Positions 18,662 through 28,112 are shown, counted from the first letter of the stretch. The stretch is DNA of 64,000 nucleotides from Rheinheimera sp. 4Y26 (GCF_025245835.1 NZ_JAOBWS010000001.1:62001-126000); one strand, 5' to 3'. Translations and numbers: made by a program. The notes: generated by a model from the sequence alone, not told the origin.

Positions 18662-18691
18662 TTGGAATCAGGACGTTTAGACGTCTAATAT
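18662..18691 (+). promoter_or_regulatory. cysG promoter with a tandem MetJ box between -35 and -10
   Basis: Possible -35 TTGGAA (18662-18667) and -10 TAATAT (18686-18691), spacer 18 bp. Inside the spacer are two adjacent 8-mers, GGACGTTT (18671-18678, 6/8) and AGACGTCT (18679-18686, 8/8 with the MetJ met-box). The perfect box is the core of the 12-bp palindrome ttagacgtctaa. This is the known geometry of MetJ operators (tandem 8-bp boxes overlapping a promoter). MetJ uses S-adenosylmethionine as corepressor, the same molecule that CysG consumes. Direct regulation is inferred. Confidence 0.65.
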
Positions 18692-18738
18692 CGCATCGTT
18701 GATGATCCGGCGGTGATGAGGGTAGCACTCTGTCCAAT

Positions 18739-18775
18739 CCCGCTGCAGGCAAGAAAATAGCGACTTGGTAGCGGG
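18739..18775 (+). promoter_or_regulatory. Leader stem that could hide the cysG Shine-Dalgarno
   Basis: CCCGCT (18739-18744) can pair with AGCGGG (18770-18775), and the second arm contains most of the GCGGGAG ribosome-binding site of the GTG start at 18784. The loop is 25 nt. Only pairing potential is seen; no known riboswitch consensus was recognised. Confidence 0.35.
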
Positions 18776-18783
18776 AGCAAGCA

Positions 18784-20205
18784 GTGCAGTATTTACCTAT
18801 CTTCACCGATTTAACCGGCAAAGCCGTGTTGCTGGTTGGCGGCGGCCATGTGGCGCTGCGTAAAGCGCGTACTTTGCTCAGTGCCGGTGCGGTATTAACT
18901 GTGGTGTCCCATCAGTTTGAAGCCGAATTTTATGCCTGGCAGCAACAGCAAAAAGCCCGGTTAATTCAGGGCGATTTTGCCGATTCTCAACTGGCCGGCC
19001 ATTGGCTGGTGCTGGCCGCCACCGATGATGACGCGGTGAATGCTGCTGTACATCAGGCGGCAACGGCACGGCAAATCTGGGTGAATACGGTGGATGATCA
19101 GGACAAATGTGAGTTTATTTTCCCTTCGATTATCGACCGTTCGCCAATTTTGGTGGCTATTTCCAGCGGCGGCACAGCGCCTGTTTTGGTGCGCCGCTTA
19201 CGCGAAAAATTAGAAACTTTGTTACCTCAGCATCTCGGGCCTTTGGCTGAACTGGTCGGCAGCTTTCGCAGCAAAGTGCAGCAAAAAATTCAGGGTTTTG
19301 CGCAGCGCCGGCAATTTTGGGAAAAAGTGTTTAATTCCAATATCGTTAGTCTGGTGCAAAAACAGCAACTGGATGCCGCAGAAGCTGAGCTTCGCCAATC
19401 ACTGAATGATCATCAAAGTTCAAAAGGTGAAGTTTATGTGGTGGGCGCAGGCCCGGGCGACCCGGAGCTGCTCACCCTGAAAGCGTTGCAACTGATGCAA
19501 CAAGCCGATGTGGTGGTGTACGACTATTTAGTGTCCGAACCCATAATGCAGCTGGTGCGCCGGGACGCTGAACTGATTTGTGTGGGCAAAAAAGCCGGCG
19601 CGCATTCGGTGGCGCAGGAACATACCAATCAGCTGCTGATTGATTTAGCCCTTGCCGGTAAAAAAGTCTGCCGGTTAAAAGGCGGCGACCCCTTTATTTT
19701 TGGCCGGGGCGCTGAAGAAATTGAAGTGTTATTGCCCCATCAAATTCCGTTTCAGGTGGTGCCCGGCATCACAGCGGCTGCAGGTTGTGCTGCTTATGCC
19801 GGTATTCCACTGACGCACCGTGATTACGCCCAGGCGGTGCAGTTTGTCACAGGCCATTGCCAGAAAGATGGTAAAGAGCCGGATTGGCACAGTTTAAGCC
19901 GCCCGAATCAAACCTTAGTGATTTATATGGGGCTGATGAAATCGGCGCATATTCAGGCGCAGTTATTGGCTGCTGGCCGTGCTGCTGACACACCGATCGC
20001 TATTTTAGAAAACGGTACCAGACCACAACAGCGGGTGATTACCGGCAGCTTAGCGCGACTGGCCGATTTAATTGAACAACAGCAGGTACAGTCGCCGGCT
20101 TTGCTGGTGATTGGTGAAGTGGTGGCACTGCAGCAAAAGCTGGCCTGGTATGGCACACAAACCAATGCTGCAGTATTTGCCCAGCCTTTGGCCAAGCTGG
20201 CCTGA
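18784..20205 (+). CDS. cysG: Siroheme synthase CysG (uroporphyrinogen methyltransferase / precorrin-2 dehydrogenase / ferrochelatase)
   Basis: 473 aa with GTG start; GGGAG lies 7 nt upstream and the sequence from MQYLPIF matches the E. coli start MDHLPIF. The N-terminal half is the NAD-dependent dehydrogenase/ferrochelatase (LLVGGGHVALRKA; SSGGTAPVLVRRLREKLE). The C-terminal half from about residue 218 is SAM-dependent uroporphyrinogen III methyltransferase (VVGAGPGDPELLTLKAL, CRLKGGDPFIFGRGAEE, VVPGITAAAGCAAYAGIPLTHR, VIYMGL). It makes siroheme for CysI. It is first in a run with cysDN, cysC and cysQ, which fits its role in sulfate assimilation. Confidence 0.97.
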   Translation: MQYLPIFTDLTGKAVLLVGGGHVALRKARTLLSAGAVLTVVSHQFEAEFYAWQQQQKARLIQGDFADSQLAGHWLVLAATDDDAVNAAVHQAATARQIWVNTVDDQDKCEFIFPSIIDRSPILVAISSGGTAPVLVRRLREKLETLLPQHLGPLAELVGSFRSKVQQKIQGFAQRRQFWEKVFNSNIVSLVQKQQLDAAEAELRQSLNDHQSSKGEVYVVGAGPGDPELLTLKALQLMQQADVVVYDYLVSEPIMQLVRRDAELICVGKKAGAHSVAQEHTNQLLIDLALAGKKVCRLKGGDPFIFGRGAEEIEVLLPHQIPFQVVPGITAAAGCAAYAGIPLTHRDYAQAVQFVTGHCQKDGKEPDWHSLSRPNQTLVIYMGLMKSAHIQAQLLAAGRAADTPIAILENGTRPQQRVITGSLARLADLIEQQQVQSPALLVIGEVVALQQKLAWYGTQTNAAVFAQPLAKLA

Positions 20206-20274
20206 GGCTAAAGCCTGCTTGATACAAGAATGAAATACATCAAATTTATTTGTTTTTAAATTGAGGGTCGTCTA

Positions 20275-21177
20275 GTGCAAACCTTAACGCATTTACAACA
20301 GCTGGAAGCGGAAAGTATCCAGATCTTCCGTGAAGTGGCGGCCGAGTTTGATAACCCGGTGATGCTGTATTCCATTGGTAAAGACTCGTCGGTGCTGCTG
20401 CATCTGGCACGCAAAGCTTTTTATCCTGGCAAAATTCCGTTTCCGCTCTTGCATGTCGATACCGACTGGAAGTTTCGCGAAATGATTGCGTTTCGTGACC
20501 GGCTGGCCAAAGAGTACGGCTTCGACCTGCTGGTGCACAAAAACCCGGAAGGCCTGGCCATGGGCATGAATCCCTTTACCTTTGGCAGCGCCAAACACAC
20601 CGACGTGATGAAAACCGAAGGTTTAAAACAGGCACTGAATCAATATGGTTTTGACGCTGCTTTTGGCGGTGCACGCCGCGATGAGGAAAAGTCCCGCGCC
20701 AAAGAGCGGATTTATTCGTTCCGCGACCAATACCATCGCTGGGACCCAAAAAACCAGCGCCCTGAGTTGTGGCACACCTACAACGGTCAGGTGAACAAAG
20801 GTGAAAGTATCAGGGTGTTCCCGCTGTCGAACTGGACTGAACTGGATATCTGGCAATACATCTATCAGGAAAATATTGAAATTGTGCCCCTTTATCTGGC
20901 GGCTTACCGCCCTGTAGTGGAGCGCAACGGCACCCTGATCATGGTGGATGATGACCGGATGCCGCTTCAGCCTGGCGAAAAACCAGAGCAAAAGCTGGTG
21001 CGTTTCAGAACCCTGGGCTGTTACCCGCTGACCGGCGCCATTGAGTCGGACGCCGACAGCTTAACCGCCATTATCGAAGAAATGTTGTTGTCGCGCTCCA
21101 GCGAGCGGCAAGGCCGGGTGATTGACCACGATTCCAGTGGTTCGATGGAAAAGAAAAAACGTGAGGGCTACTTCTGA
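20275..21177 (+). CDS. cysD: Sulfate adenylyltransferase subunit 2 (ATP sulfurylase small subunit)
   Basis: 300 aa (E. coli CysD 302 aa). With CysN it forms APS from sulfate and ATP. The PP-loop ATP site [17 protein letters not shown] and the family-typical blocks [51 protein letters not shown] and [16 protein letters not shown] are present, with the C-terminus KKKREGYF. The start is GTG 20275 with GAGG 8-9 nt upstream. Separated from cysG by 69 bp of AT-rich DNA that could hold a second promoter. Confidence 0.97.
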   Translation: MQTLTHLQQLEAESIQIFREVAAEFDNPVMLYSIGKDSSVLLHLARKAFYPGKIPFPLLHVDTDWKFREMIAFRDRLAKEYGFDLLVHKNPEGLAMGMNPFTFGSAKHTDVMKTEGLKQALNQYGFDAAFGGARRDEEKSRAKERIYSFRDQYHRWDPKNQRPELWHTYNGQVNKGESIRVFPLSNWTELDIWQYIYQENIEIVPLYLAAYRPVVERNGTLIMVDDDRMPLQPGEKPEQKLVRFRTLGCYPLTGAIESDADSLTAIIEEMLLSRSSERQGRVIDHDSSGSMEKKKREGYF

Positions 21178-22610
21178 TGTCAGTCGCTATTGAATTGGAA
21201 CAACTGGGGATTGAAGAATACCTCAGACAACAACAGCACAAGTCTTTGCTGAAATTTTTAACCTGTGGTTCAGTGGACGACGGCAAAAGTACGCTGATTG
21301 GCCGTTTGTTGCACGACAGTGCGCAGATTTACGAAGATCAGCTGGCGGCTTTGCATAAAGACAGTAAAACGCACGGCACCACAGGCGAGAGTATCGACCT
21401 GGCGCTGCTGGTCGACGGTCTGCAGGCGGAGCGTGAACAAGGCATCACTATCGACGTGGCCTACCGTTATTTTTCCACCGCCAAACGCAAATTTATTATC
21501 GCCGACACCCCGGGCCATGAGCAGTACACCCGCAATATGGCGACAGGTGCTTCTAACTGTGACCTGGCCATTATTCTGATCGACGCCCGTTATGGTGTGC
21601 AGACCCAAACCCGCCGTCACAGTTTTATCTGTGCACTGTTGGGCATCAAACACTTTGTGGTGGCCATTAATAAAATGGATTTAGTGGGTTTTGCCGAAGA
21701 CAGGTTTGAACAAATTCAGCAGGATTATCTGGCTTTTGCCGGGCAGTTAAAGCAGCAATTGGGCACAGAGCAGGGCCCGGACATTGATTTTGTGCCGCTG
21801 TCCGCGCTGAACGGCGATAACGTGGTGAACCGATCAAGCCAAAGCCCCTGGTACAAAGGCCCAACCTTATTGCAAAAACTGGAAAACGCTCCGGTTACAG
21901 GGTTTAACCTGGCAGGTGAAGCCCGGTTGCCGGTGCAGTATGTCAACAGGCCGAACCTGGATTTCCGGGGTTTTGCCGGCACTATTGCCGCAGGTCAGTT
22001 TAAGGTGGGGGATGCCATCGTCGCGCTGCCCTCGGGTAAAAGTTCAGTGATTAAATCTATTGTCACTTTTGATGGTGAGCTGCCCTCTGCTGTGGCCGGT
22101 CAGGCGGTCACCTTAACGCTTCAGGATGAAATTGATATCAGCCGTGGCGATGTGATAGCGCCCAAACAGCATCAGGCAATGGTTTCCAACCGTATTCTGG
22201 CCAAAGTGGTGTGGATGCACGAAGATCCGCTGCAGCTGAATAAAAGTTACAACATTAAACTGGCCAGTAAAAAAGTGGCGGGCAAAGTCACAGCTATCCG
22301 CCATGCCATTGATGTGAATACGCTGGCAGAGTCTGAAGCACAGAGCCTGGCATTAAATGGCATAGCGCTGGTGGAGTTGGAACTGACTGAAGCTATTGTG
22401 TTTGACCCTTACCGGCAGAATCGTGACACCGGTGGTTTTATTTTTATCGACCGTTTAAGCAATATCACTGTGGGTGCAGGTTTGGTCGACAGTGATCTCG
22501 CCCCAGTGCAGCAACAAAGCAGATTCAGTACGGCCGAGCTGGAGCTGAATGCTTATGTGCGTAAACATTATCCGCACTGGCAGGCGGTTGATATTTCCAG
22601 ACTGGGCTAA
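21177..22610 (+). CDS. cysN: Sulfate adenylyltransferase subunit 1 (GTPase subunit)
   Basis: 477 aa (E. coli 475 aa). EF-Tu-like GTPase whose GTP hydrolysis drives APS synthesis by CysD. G1 GSVDDGKST (residues 31-39), G3 [13 protein letters not shown]4 NKMDL; translation-factor beta-barrel domains follow ([22 protein letters not shown]-like end with [14 protein letters not shown]). No APS kinase domain is fused at the C-terminus; cysC is separate. Its ATG overlaps the cysD stop by one base (TGATG). Confidence 0.97.
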   Translation: MSVAIELEQLGIEEYLRQQQHKSLLKFLTCGSVDDGKSTLIGRLLHDSAQIYEDQLAALHKDSKTHGTTGESIDLALLVDGLQAEREQGITIDVAYRYFSTAKRKFIIADTPGHEQYTRNMATGASNCDLAIILIDARYGVQTQTRRHSFICALLGIKHFVVAINKMDLVGFAEDRFEQIQQDYLAFAGQLKQQLGTEQGPDIDFVPLSALNGDNVVNRSSQSPWYKGPTLLQKLENAPVTGFNLAGEARLPVQYVNRPNLDFRGFAGTIAAGQFKVGDAIVALPSGKSSVIKSIVTFDGELPSAVAGQAVTLTLQDEIDISRGDVIAPKQHQAMVSNRILAKVVWMHEDPLQLNKSYNIKLASKKVAGKVTAIRHAIDVNTLAESEAQSLALNGIALVELELTEAIVFDPYRQNRDTGGFIFIDRLSNITVGAGLVDSDLAPVQQQSRFSTAELELNAYVRKHYPHWQAVDISRLG

Positions 22611-22625
22611 CAGCTCTAACAGCGC

Positions 22626-22655
22626 AGCCCGGCAATCATCAATAGGTTGCCGGCT
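22626..22655 (+). other. Hairpin in the cysN-cysC gap
   Basis: Inverted repeat CCGGCAA (22629-22635) / TTGCCGG (22647-22653), extendable with a bulge to AGC/GCT. It lies between the cysN stop and the cysC start with no proper T-run, so it may stabilise or attenuate the operon message. Confidence 0.4.
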
Positions 22656-22690
22656 GTTTGGCCGCTGGTGCGGGTTTTTACAGAGGTGTT

Positions 22691-23293
22691 ATGAACAATA
22701 TTGTCTGGCAACAACATCAGGTTGACCGCAAACAGCGGGAAGCGCATAAACAACAACAAGCTGTGGTGTTGTGGTTTACCGGTTTAAGCGGTGCCGGTAA
22801 ATCAACAGTCGCAGGTGCGCTGGAACAGGCGTTGCTTGAGCGTGGCGCTCATACTTATTTGCTCGATGGTGACAATGTACGCCATGGGTTATGTGCCGAT
22901 TTAGGTTTTTCCGAAGCGGACCGCAGCGAGAATCTCCGCCGGGTGGGCGCTGTTGCCGGCCTGATGGTAGATGCAGGTTTAATTGTACTCAGCGCTTTTA
23001 TTTCACCACTAAAAAGCCAGCGTGACGCCATTCGCAAGGCATTGCCTGATGGCAAATTTATTGAGGTGTATGTCGCGACTTCGCTCGAAGAATGCGAAAA
23101 ACGCGACGTGAAAGGCTTGTATCAAAAAGCCCGGCTGGGTGAAATTAAAAATTTCACCGGTATTTCAGACCCTTATGAAGCGCCGGAACAACCGGATATC
23201 AGGCTGGATACAGCGCTGCTTTCGCTGGAACAAAGTGTTCAGCAGCTGCTGCTATTACTGGAGCAGCGTGGCATTATCCGGCCACAAAGCTAA
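22691..23293 (+). CDS. cysC: Adenylylsulfate (APS) kinase
   Basis: 200 aa (E. coli 201 aa). Phosphorylates APS to PAPS, the substrate of CysH. Walker [10 protein letters not shown] (residues 31-39), [28 protein letters not shown] (the APS-binding region), [16 protein letters not shown] and the lid [27 protein letters not shown] 22691 is chosen, with GAGG 5 nt upstream; E. coli CysC also starts close to the Walker A. In-frame sequence upstream is not family-like. Confidence 0.97.
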   Translation: MNNIVWQQHQVDRKQREAHKQQQAVVLWFTGLSGAGKSTVAGALEQALLERGAHTYLLDGDNVRHGLCADLGFSEADRSENLRRVGAVAGLMVDAGLIVLSAFISPLKSQRDAIRKALPDGKFIEVYVATSLEECEKRDVKGLYQKARLGEIKNFTGISDPYEAPEQPDIRLDTALLSLEQSVQQLLLLLEQRGIIRPQS

Positions 23294-23311
23294 ATGCAGG
23301 ACCTGATGTAG

Positions 23312-24115
23312 ATGACTTCTTACACGCCAACACAACAACAACTCAGCCAGTGGTTACCGCAGATTTGCCACATTGCCGTGGCCGCAGGCGAGGCTATTCT
23401 GGCGATTTACCATCAACCACAAGCAGTTGCAGTGCAGCACAAAGCCGACGACAGCCCGCTCACCGCCGCCGATTTAGCCGCGCATCAGCTGATTATGCGC
23501 GAGTTGGCGTTATTAACGCCCGACATCCCGGTGCTATCCGAAGAAGCGGCCGATATTCCCTGGAGCGTACGCCAGCACTGGCATTGTTATTGGCTGGTGG
23601 ACCCTTTGGATGGCACCAAAGAGTTTATTAAACGCAACGGTGAATTTACCGTCAACATCGCCTTGATAGTGGCAGGTGAACCTGTGCTTGGCGTGATCCA
23701 CGCTCCTGTGCTGCAAAAAACCTACAGTGCAGTGCTGGGGCTGGGCGCTTTTGTGGCAGAACTGGATGCGCTGGGGCAACAGCAAACCAGACCCATTCAC
23801 GCCCAAAAAGCTGTGGCAGGAGAGCCGGTGAAAATTGTTGGCAGCCGCAGCCATGCTCAGCCAGGGATGGACGCTGTGCTGGCGAAATACCCACAACATG
23901 AATTACTGGCAGTAGGCAGTTCATTAAAATTCTGTCTGGTGGCCGAAGGCTGCGCACATTTATACCCAAGATTAGGCCCCACCATGCTGTGGGACACGGG
24001 CGCCGGTCATGTGATTGCGGTTGCAGCAGGTGCCAGCGTCAGTTATGACGGCATCGAGGGGCCAGCCTATCAGCGGGAAGAATTGCGCAATGGTCATTTT
24101 ACCGTGCAGGCCTGA
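23312..24115 (+). CDS. cysQ: 3'(2'),5'-bisphosphate nucleotidase CysQ
   Basis: 267-aa inositol-monophosphatase-fold Mg2+ phosphatase that removes PAP (the by-product of CysH) to AMP. Metal-binding motif LVDPLDGTKEF (D97, D100), acidic EEAA with E77/E78, and the C-terminal WDTGAGHVIAVAAGA motif. It starts 18 bp after cysC, so the PAP-making and PAP-clearing steps are in one run. Slightly longer than E. coli CysQ (246 aa). Confidence 0.95.
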   Translation: MTSYTPTQQQLSQWLPQICHIAVAAGEAILAIYHQPQAVAVQHKADDSPLTAADLAAHQLIMRELALLTPDIPVLSEEAADIPWSVRQHWHCYWLVDPLDGTKEFIKRNGEFTVNIALIVAGEPVLGVIHAPVLQKTYSAVLGLGAFVAELDALGQQQTRPIHAQKAVAGEPVKIVGSRSHAQPGMDAVLAKYPQHELLAVGSSLKFCLVAEGCAHLYPRLGPTMLWDTGAGHVIAVAAGASVSYDGIEGPAYQREELRNGHFTVQA

Positions 24116-24348
24116 TAACGGCTGCTGATCCATCTTTTGTTCAGGCCTGAGTCATTTATCTCAACTTATAAGTTGTGTTGACAAAGTGCTTGAGCGACAG
24201 AGCATCAAGTCCTTTTATTCGACCAATTGTTAGTACATCTTCGATAAATAGCGCTGTTGTTTCGGCGTCCGGCGGCGGATAATAGCGCTATAGTTTTTTT
24301 ATCAGGCTGCAAGTTGGCAGCGCGCTGGGTTAAGCAACGGGGATCGGT

Positions 24349-24786
24349 ATGGGGCTGCTACGTCATCTGCATAAAGCGCCGATCAGGGTGCTGCGGTTAC
24401 AAAGGCGCAAAAGTATGATCCGGATCCGTTTTAGTATGATCCGGTTAAAAACAGCGTTGTCGCAGGAAAAGGCGGAAACCCGCCAAATGTTGCGTATTTA
24501 TCAGAGTTATTTATCAGGTGAAGCCAGCAAAGCCGATTTAGCAGCGGCCAATGCTCAGCTGGCGGATGTGCTGCGTGCTACAGGCCTGGGCATTTTTGCC
24601 ATTTTGCCTTTCGCCCCTGTCACTATTCCGCTGATTGTAAAACTGGGCCGTAAACTGGGTATTGAAGTCATGCCAAGTGCTTTTGCGCCTTCGGCTAAAA
24701 AACCAGCCAGTCTGACAGCGCAATTACCGGAACAACGAGAACGTCCCAGTAGCAAAAAGGCTGAAAAACCACTGAAACAAGGATAA
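24349..24786 (+). CDS. Small LETM1-like protein, function unknown
   Basis: 145 aa. A basic N-terminus (HLHKAPIRVLRLQRRK) is followed by a helix, a hydrophobic segment GLGIFAILPFAPVTIPLIVKLGRKLGIEVMPSAF (about residues 78-110), and a Lys/Pro-rich tail. The 'LPfxxxxiPlixKLgrklgixxlPSaF' pattern resembles the core of LETM1-type ribosome-binding-like domains found in short bacterial proteins; this is a weak resemblance judged by eye. GGGG lies 6 nt before the ATG. Ends at a shared bidirectional terminator. GC-rich and unlike a mobile gene. Confidence 0.6.
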   Translation: MGLLRHLHKAPIRVLRLQRRKSMIRIRFSMIRLKTALSQEKAETRQMLRIYQSYLSGEASKADLAAANAQLADVLRATGLGIFAILPFAPVTIPLIVKLGRKLGIEVMPSAFAPSAKKPASLTAQLPEQRERPSSKKAEKPLKQG

Positions 24787-24821
24787 AACAACAAGGTGTA
24801 ATTCCTGTTGTGTTATCCAAT

Positions 24822-24849
24822 AAAAAAGCTGCCCAAAGGCAGCTTTCTT
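24822..24849. terminator. Bidirectional terminator
   Basis: Stem AAGCTGCC (24826-24833) / GGCAGCTT (24838-24845) with loop CAAA, flanked by A6 on the left and TTCTT on the right. It serves the forward LETM1-like gene and the convergent NSS transporter gene. Confidence 0.85.
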
Positions 24850-24883
24850 ATTGTTGTCCGCCGGTATCAAAACCGGGCCGAGA

Positions 24884-26230
24884 TTAACCTTTAATGGTCA
24901 TATAAGCCACTATCGCAATCAGCAGCGGTGCTACAATAGCCGCCATCAGCCGGTACCAGTGCAGCATAGTTTTGTTCATTTCACCGGCCAGTACTGCACG
25001 GATTTCAGGCCAAATGCGCCAGCCAACAAAAACTGCGGCCAGCATACCGCCCAGCGGCATTAATAAATTGGATGCAACAAAGTCCATTAAATCAAAAGGT
25101 GTTTTACCGAGGATTTTCATATCTTCAGACATAGCGCCAAAAGATAATGCCGCCGGAATGCCCAACACCACATAGTTGCTGATGCTGACAATCAGGGTGG
25201 CGCTTTTACGCGCCAGGCCGTATTCGTCAATCAGGAAGGCCACTGCCGGTTCCAGAATCGAAATCGAAGAAGTCACAGCAGCAAATAACAGCAGTGAAAA
25301 GAATACCAGCGCCAGAATCTGACCACCGGCCATTTGGGCAAACAGCGCCGGCATGGTAATAAAGGTCAGGCCCGGGCCAGCAGCCGGGTCAACATGGAAA
25401 GCAAATACTGCAGGCAGAATCATTAAACCTGCTAATACGCTTGCCATAGTGGCAAGGCCAGCTATCCATAAACCTGCGTTCACTACCTTGGTTTCAGCAC
25501 TTAAATAAGAGCCGTAAGCAATCATTAAACCAGCACCCACTGACAGCGAAAACACCGCTAAACCCAATGCATCCAGCACCATTTTTACCGACAGTTTGCT
25601 CCAGTCCGGCGTAATAAAATACATCACACCTTCAACAGCACCTGGCAGCGTCAGACTGCGATATACCATAAATAGCATCAGGGCAAAGAGTACCGGCATC
25701 AGTACTTTACAGATACGTTCAATACCAGATTGCACACCAGCGATGACAATGGCAGCCGTAATGCCCATAAAGCCTGCGGTATAAATCAAAGCTGAAGTTG
25801 GATTGGCAATGAAGTTGGTAAAGGTGTCACTGAGCACTTTGGCATCTGTGGTCAGTATGTCACCTTTCACTGCTTCCACTATATAAGCAATGGTCCAGCC
25901 ACCCACCACACAATAAAAACCAAGAATTAAGTACACACAAAGCACTGAAATCCAGCCCGCCAGATGCCAGTTGCTTTTGCCTAACACGCGATAAGCGGAG
26001 GTTGCAGATTTTTTCGCGCTGCGGCCAATCATCATTTCGGCCAGCATCATCACAACACCTACCGAGAAGACACAGGCCAGATAAACCAGCAGGAATACAC
26101 CACCGCCATTGGCGCCGGCGACGTAAGGGAATTTCCAGATGGCGCCAAGACCAACGGCTGAACCTGCAGCCGCCAGAATAAAACCGATGCGGGAGCCCCA
26201 GCTGCCGCGGGCTGTAGTGGTATTGCTCAT
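24884..26230 (-). CDS. Neurotransmitter:sodium symporter (NSS/SNF) family transporter
   Basis: 448-aa inner-membrane protein with about 11-12 hydrophobic helices. Diagnostic NSS signature near the N-terminus: SRIGFILAAAGSAVGLGAIWKFPYVAG..NGGG, including the unwound TM1 GSAVGLGAIW that binds substrate and Na+. Members move amino acids or related compounds with Na+; the substrate cannot be called. Length and helix number are like bacterial NSS proteins such as MhsT. Transcribed toward the bidirectional terminator. Confidence 0.92.
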   Translation of the reverse strand: MSNTTTARGSWGSRIGFILAAAGSAVGLGAIWKFPYVAGANGGGVFLLVYLACVFSVGVVMMLAEMMIGRSAKKSATSAYRVLGKSNWHLAGWISVLCVYLILGFYCVVGGWTIAYIVEAVKGDILTTDAKVLSDTFTNFIANPTSALIYTAGFMGITAAIVIAGVQSGIERICKVLMPVLFALMLFMVYRSLTLPGAVEGVMYFITPDWSKLSVKMVLDALGLAVFSLSVGAGLMIAYGSYLSAETKVVNAGLWIAGLATMASVLAGLMILPAVFAFHVDPAAGPGLTFITMPALFAQMAGGQILALVFFSLLLFAAVTSSISILEPAVAFLIDEYGLARKSATLIVSISNYVVLGIPAALSFGAMSEDMKILGKTPFDLMDFVASNLLMPLGGMLAAVFVGWRIWPEIRAVLAGEMNKTMLHWYRLMAAIVAPLLIAIVAYMTIKG

Positions 26231-26590
26231 GATTGTCCCGAGGTGAAGTTAATAGTTCTAATAGTTATTTGCTGCAGCAATGTAGAGGAAATAGCAGGTC
26301 TATTGCAACCAAAATAGTTGACTGGAGCAGCAGAAAAGTTAAAACGCGGTAAGCGACAACAGCTTAGCGCTACAGGGAGCGGCAGCCCGATTTAAACAAC
26401 AGGGAGTACTGGCCGGAGCTGCTAACCGGTAGTTTTGTATCATGCTGGCTGATGAATTAAATGATGTTAATTAAATGTATCTTCATGCTGGAGTTCAGCA
26501 CACTGTTATGGCATAAGTTTCAGTCATGTGGCCTTCATTTTTAGCAATGCGGCGACTAAGGTTAAATAACAATATTGTCCGGAGGTAAAA
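26231..26590. other. 360-bp divergent intergenic region
   Basis: It separates the reverse NSS transporter and the forward binding-protein gene and should hold both promoters. AT-rich patches at 26245-26280 and 26445-26500 are visible, but no hexamer pair good enough to call. No small gene with a convincing ribosome site was seen. Confidence 0.4.
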
Positions 26591-27337
26591 ATGGCCAAAA
26601 AATTGCTGCTGCTTTGTTGTTGGCTGTTTTTGCCGCAGGTACTGGCAGCCACTCAGCTCACGTTGTACGGTTACCACAGTTCACCTCCTTTTGTAATTAA
26701 TGCCGAAGCCGAAACCGGCTTAAACTACGATTTGGTGCGGGCGCTACAACAGCAACTCGGCGAAAATTACCAGCTGCAATATAAATTTCTGCCACGTCCA
26801 CAACTCAATGCCCGCCTGCAGGCCGGTGAACCCACCATAGTGTTATGGGCCAATCCGGCCTGGTTCAGCAATAAAGTGCAGCCATATAGCTGGACGACAG
26901 AAATTTTTATCGACCGCGATGTGTTTGTCAGCCATAGTGAATTTACCGGTGATTTAACCGAACTGAATAACCTCGCCGGCAGCACTTTGGGGGCAATCCG
27001 GGGTTATAGTTACCCCGGCGTCAATGAGCTGGTAGAGCAGCGGCGTGTCACCCGGCTGGATGCGGAATCTGATAAAGAAAATCTGGCAAGATTGCTCGAG
27101 CGTAATGTCGACCATGTAGTGATCACCAGGTCCAGCTTTTTATATTACGGCCGGCAGCAACATTATCTGGGTAAACTCCGTATTGTCGGTGAACCTTACC
27201 CTGCTTACAAAAGACAACTGCTGTTGACCCAACATTATCAGAACCTGCTGGGCGCCTTTGACAAAGCCATTAACGAATTACCCAAACAGGAATTCTGGAC
27301 AGCCCGGCTGGAACTTTACGGTTTAAAAGCACAATAA
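26591..27337 (+). CDS. Periplasmic solute-binding protein, family 3-like
   Basis: 248 aa with a clear signal peptide (MAKKLLLLCCWLFLPQVLAA). The mature part has SBP_bac_3 features: LYGYHSSPPFVI, TGLNYDLVRALQQQLGE, FLPRPQLNARLQAGEP, then IFIDRDVFV and the second-lobe LAGSTLGAIRGYSYPG. No ABC permease or ATPase is adjacent, so it may be an orphan binding protein or an enzyme/sensor-like member. GGAGG is 5 nt before the ATG. Ligand unknown; an amino acid is likely from the family. Confidence 0.82.
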   Translation: MAKKLLLLCCWLFLPQVLAATQLTLYGYHSSPPFVINAEAETGLNYDLVRALQQQLGENYQLQYKFLPRPQLNARLQAGEPTIVLWANPAWFSNKVQPYSWTTEIFIDRDVFVSHSEFTGDLTELNNLAGSTLGAIRGYSYPGVNELVEQRRVTRLDAESDKENLARLLERNVDHVVITRSSFLYYGRQQHYLGKLRIVGEPYPAYKRQLLLTQHYQNLLGAFDKAINELPKQEFWTARLELYGLKAQ

Positions 27338-27359
27338 CGGCCTTGATACCAGTGCAAGG

Positions 27360-27388
27360 TTGAGCCGCTGTGGCCAGCCCGTTACACT
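27360..27388 (+). promoter_or_regulatory. Predicted rsuA promoter
   Basis: -35 TTGAGC (27360-27365), 17-bp spacer, -10 TACACT (27383-27388), 25 bp before the rsuA ATG. Confidence 0.55.
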
Positions 27389-27413
27389 AGCCTCTTTTTG
27401 CCAGAGCCTTGTG

Positions 27414-28112
27414 ATGCGTTTAGATAAGTTTATTTGTGATTGTACCGGCCTGACCCGCAGCCAGGCTGGCAAACTGATCCGTCAGGCTTTAGTGCTGATT
27501 GACGGGCAACCCTGTAAACAACCTGCCACCCAGCTGAAGCCTGAACAACAAGTGGAACTGGACGGTGAAGTTCTCGCTCTGACCGGCCCCAGATATTTTG
27601 TCATGCATAAACCGACCGGTTATGTCTGCTCTACGGATGACCCTGACCACAACACCGTCTTTGTGTTAATGGACGAACCCAGACTGGACAAACTGCATAC
27701 GGTAGGTCGGTTGGATCTGGATACTACAGGTTTATTGTTGATCACTGATGATGGTCAGTGGTCACATAAAATCAGTTCGCCCAAACACGAATGTGCCAAA
27801 ACTTACCGCGCCTGGCTGGCCGATCCTGTGGATGATTCGGCCATCCGGTTGTTTGCCGAAGGTGTGATGCTGCGCGGTGAAAAACACCCCACCAAAGCAG
27901 CACAGCTGGAAATTGTCAGTCCGCATGAATGTTTATTAACTATTCACGAAGGCCGTTATCATCAGGTCAAACGCATGTTTGCCGCTATTGGTAACAAAGT
28001 GGAAAAACTGCACCGCGAAAAAATTGGTGATTTTGTGTTAGACGCCAATAGCCTGGCTGAAGGTGAATACCGCGTTTTAACGGAAGCAGAAGTGGCGGCT
28101 TTTGTCGGTTGA
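27414..28112 (+). CDS. rsuA: 16S rRNA pseudouridine-516 synthase RsuA
   Basis: 232 aa (E. coli 231 aa). N-terminal S4-like RNA-binding domain (MRLDKFICDCTGLTRSQAGKLIRQ), then the RsuA/RluB/E/F catalytic domain with VGRLDLDTTGLLLITDDG, in which D101 is the expected catalytic aspartate, KTYRAWL, and the C-terminal EGRYHQVKRMFAAIGNKV. RsuA rather than RluE/F is preferred from overall length and the opening sequence. The ATG at 27414 is the natural start; upstream in-frame sequence would include the promoter. Confidence 0.92.
   Translation: MRLDKFICDCTGLTRSQAGKLIRQALVLIDGQPCKQPATQLKPEQQVELDGEVLALTGPRYFVMHKPTGYVCSTDDPDHNTVFVLMDEPRLDKLHTVGRLDLDTTGLLLITDDGQWSHKISSPKHECAKTYRAWLADPVDDSAIRLFAEGVMLRGEKHPTKAAQLEIVSPHECLLTIHEGRYHQVKRMFAAIGNKVEKLHREKIGDFVLDANSLAEGEYRVLTEAEVAAFVG

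Noticed and set aside
18640-18783. A SAM, SAH or cobalamin riboswitch in the cysG leader
   Set aside because: No conserved core of these classes could be found by eye; only a MetJ box and a simple ribosome-site stem are visible.
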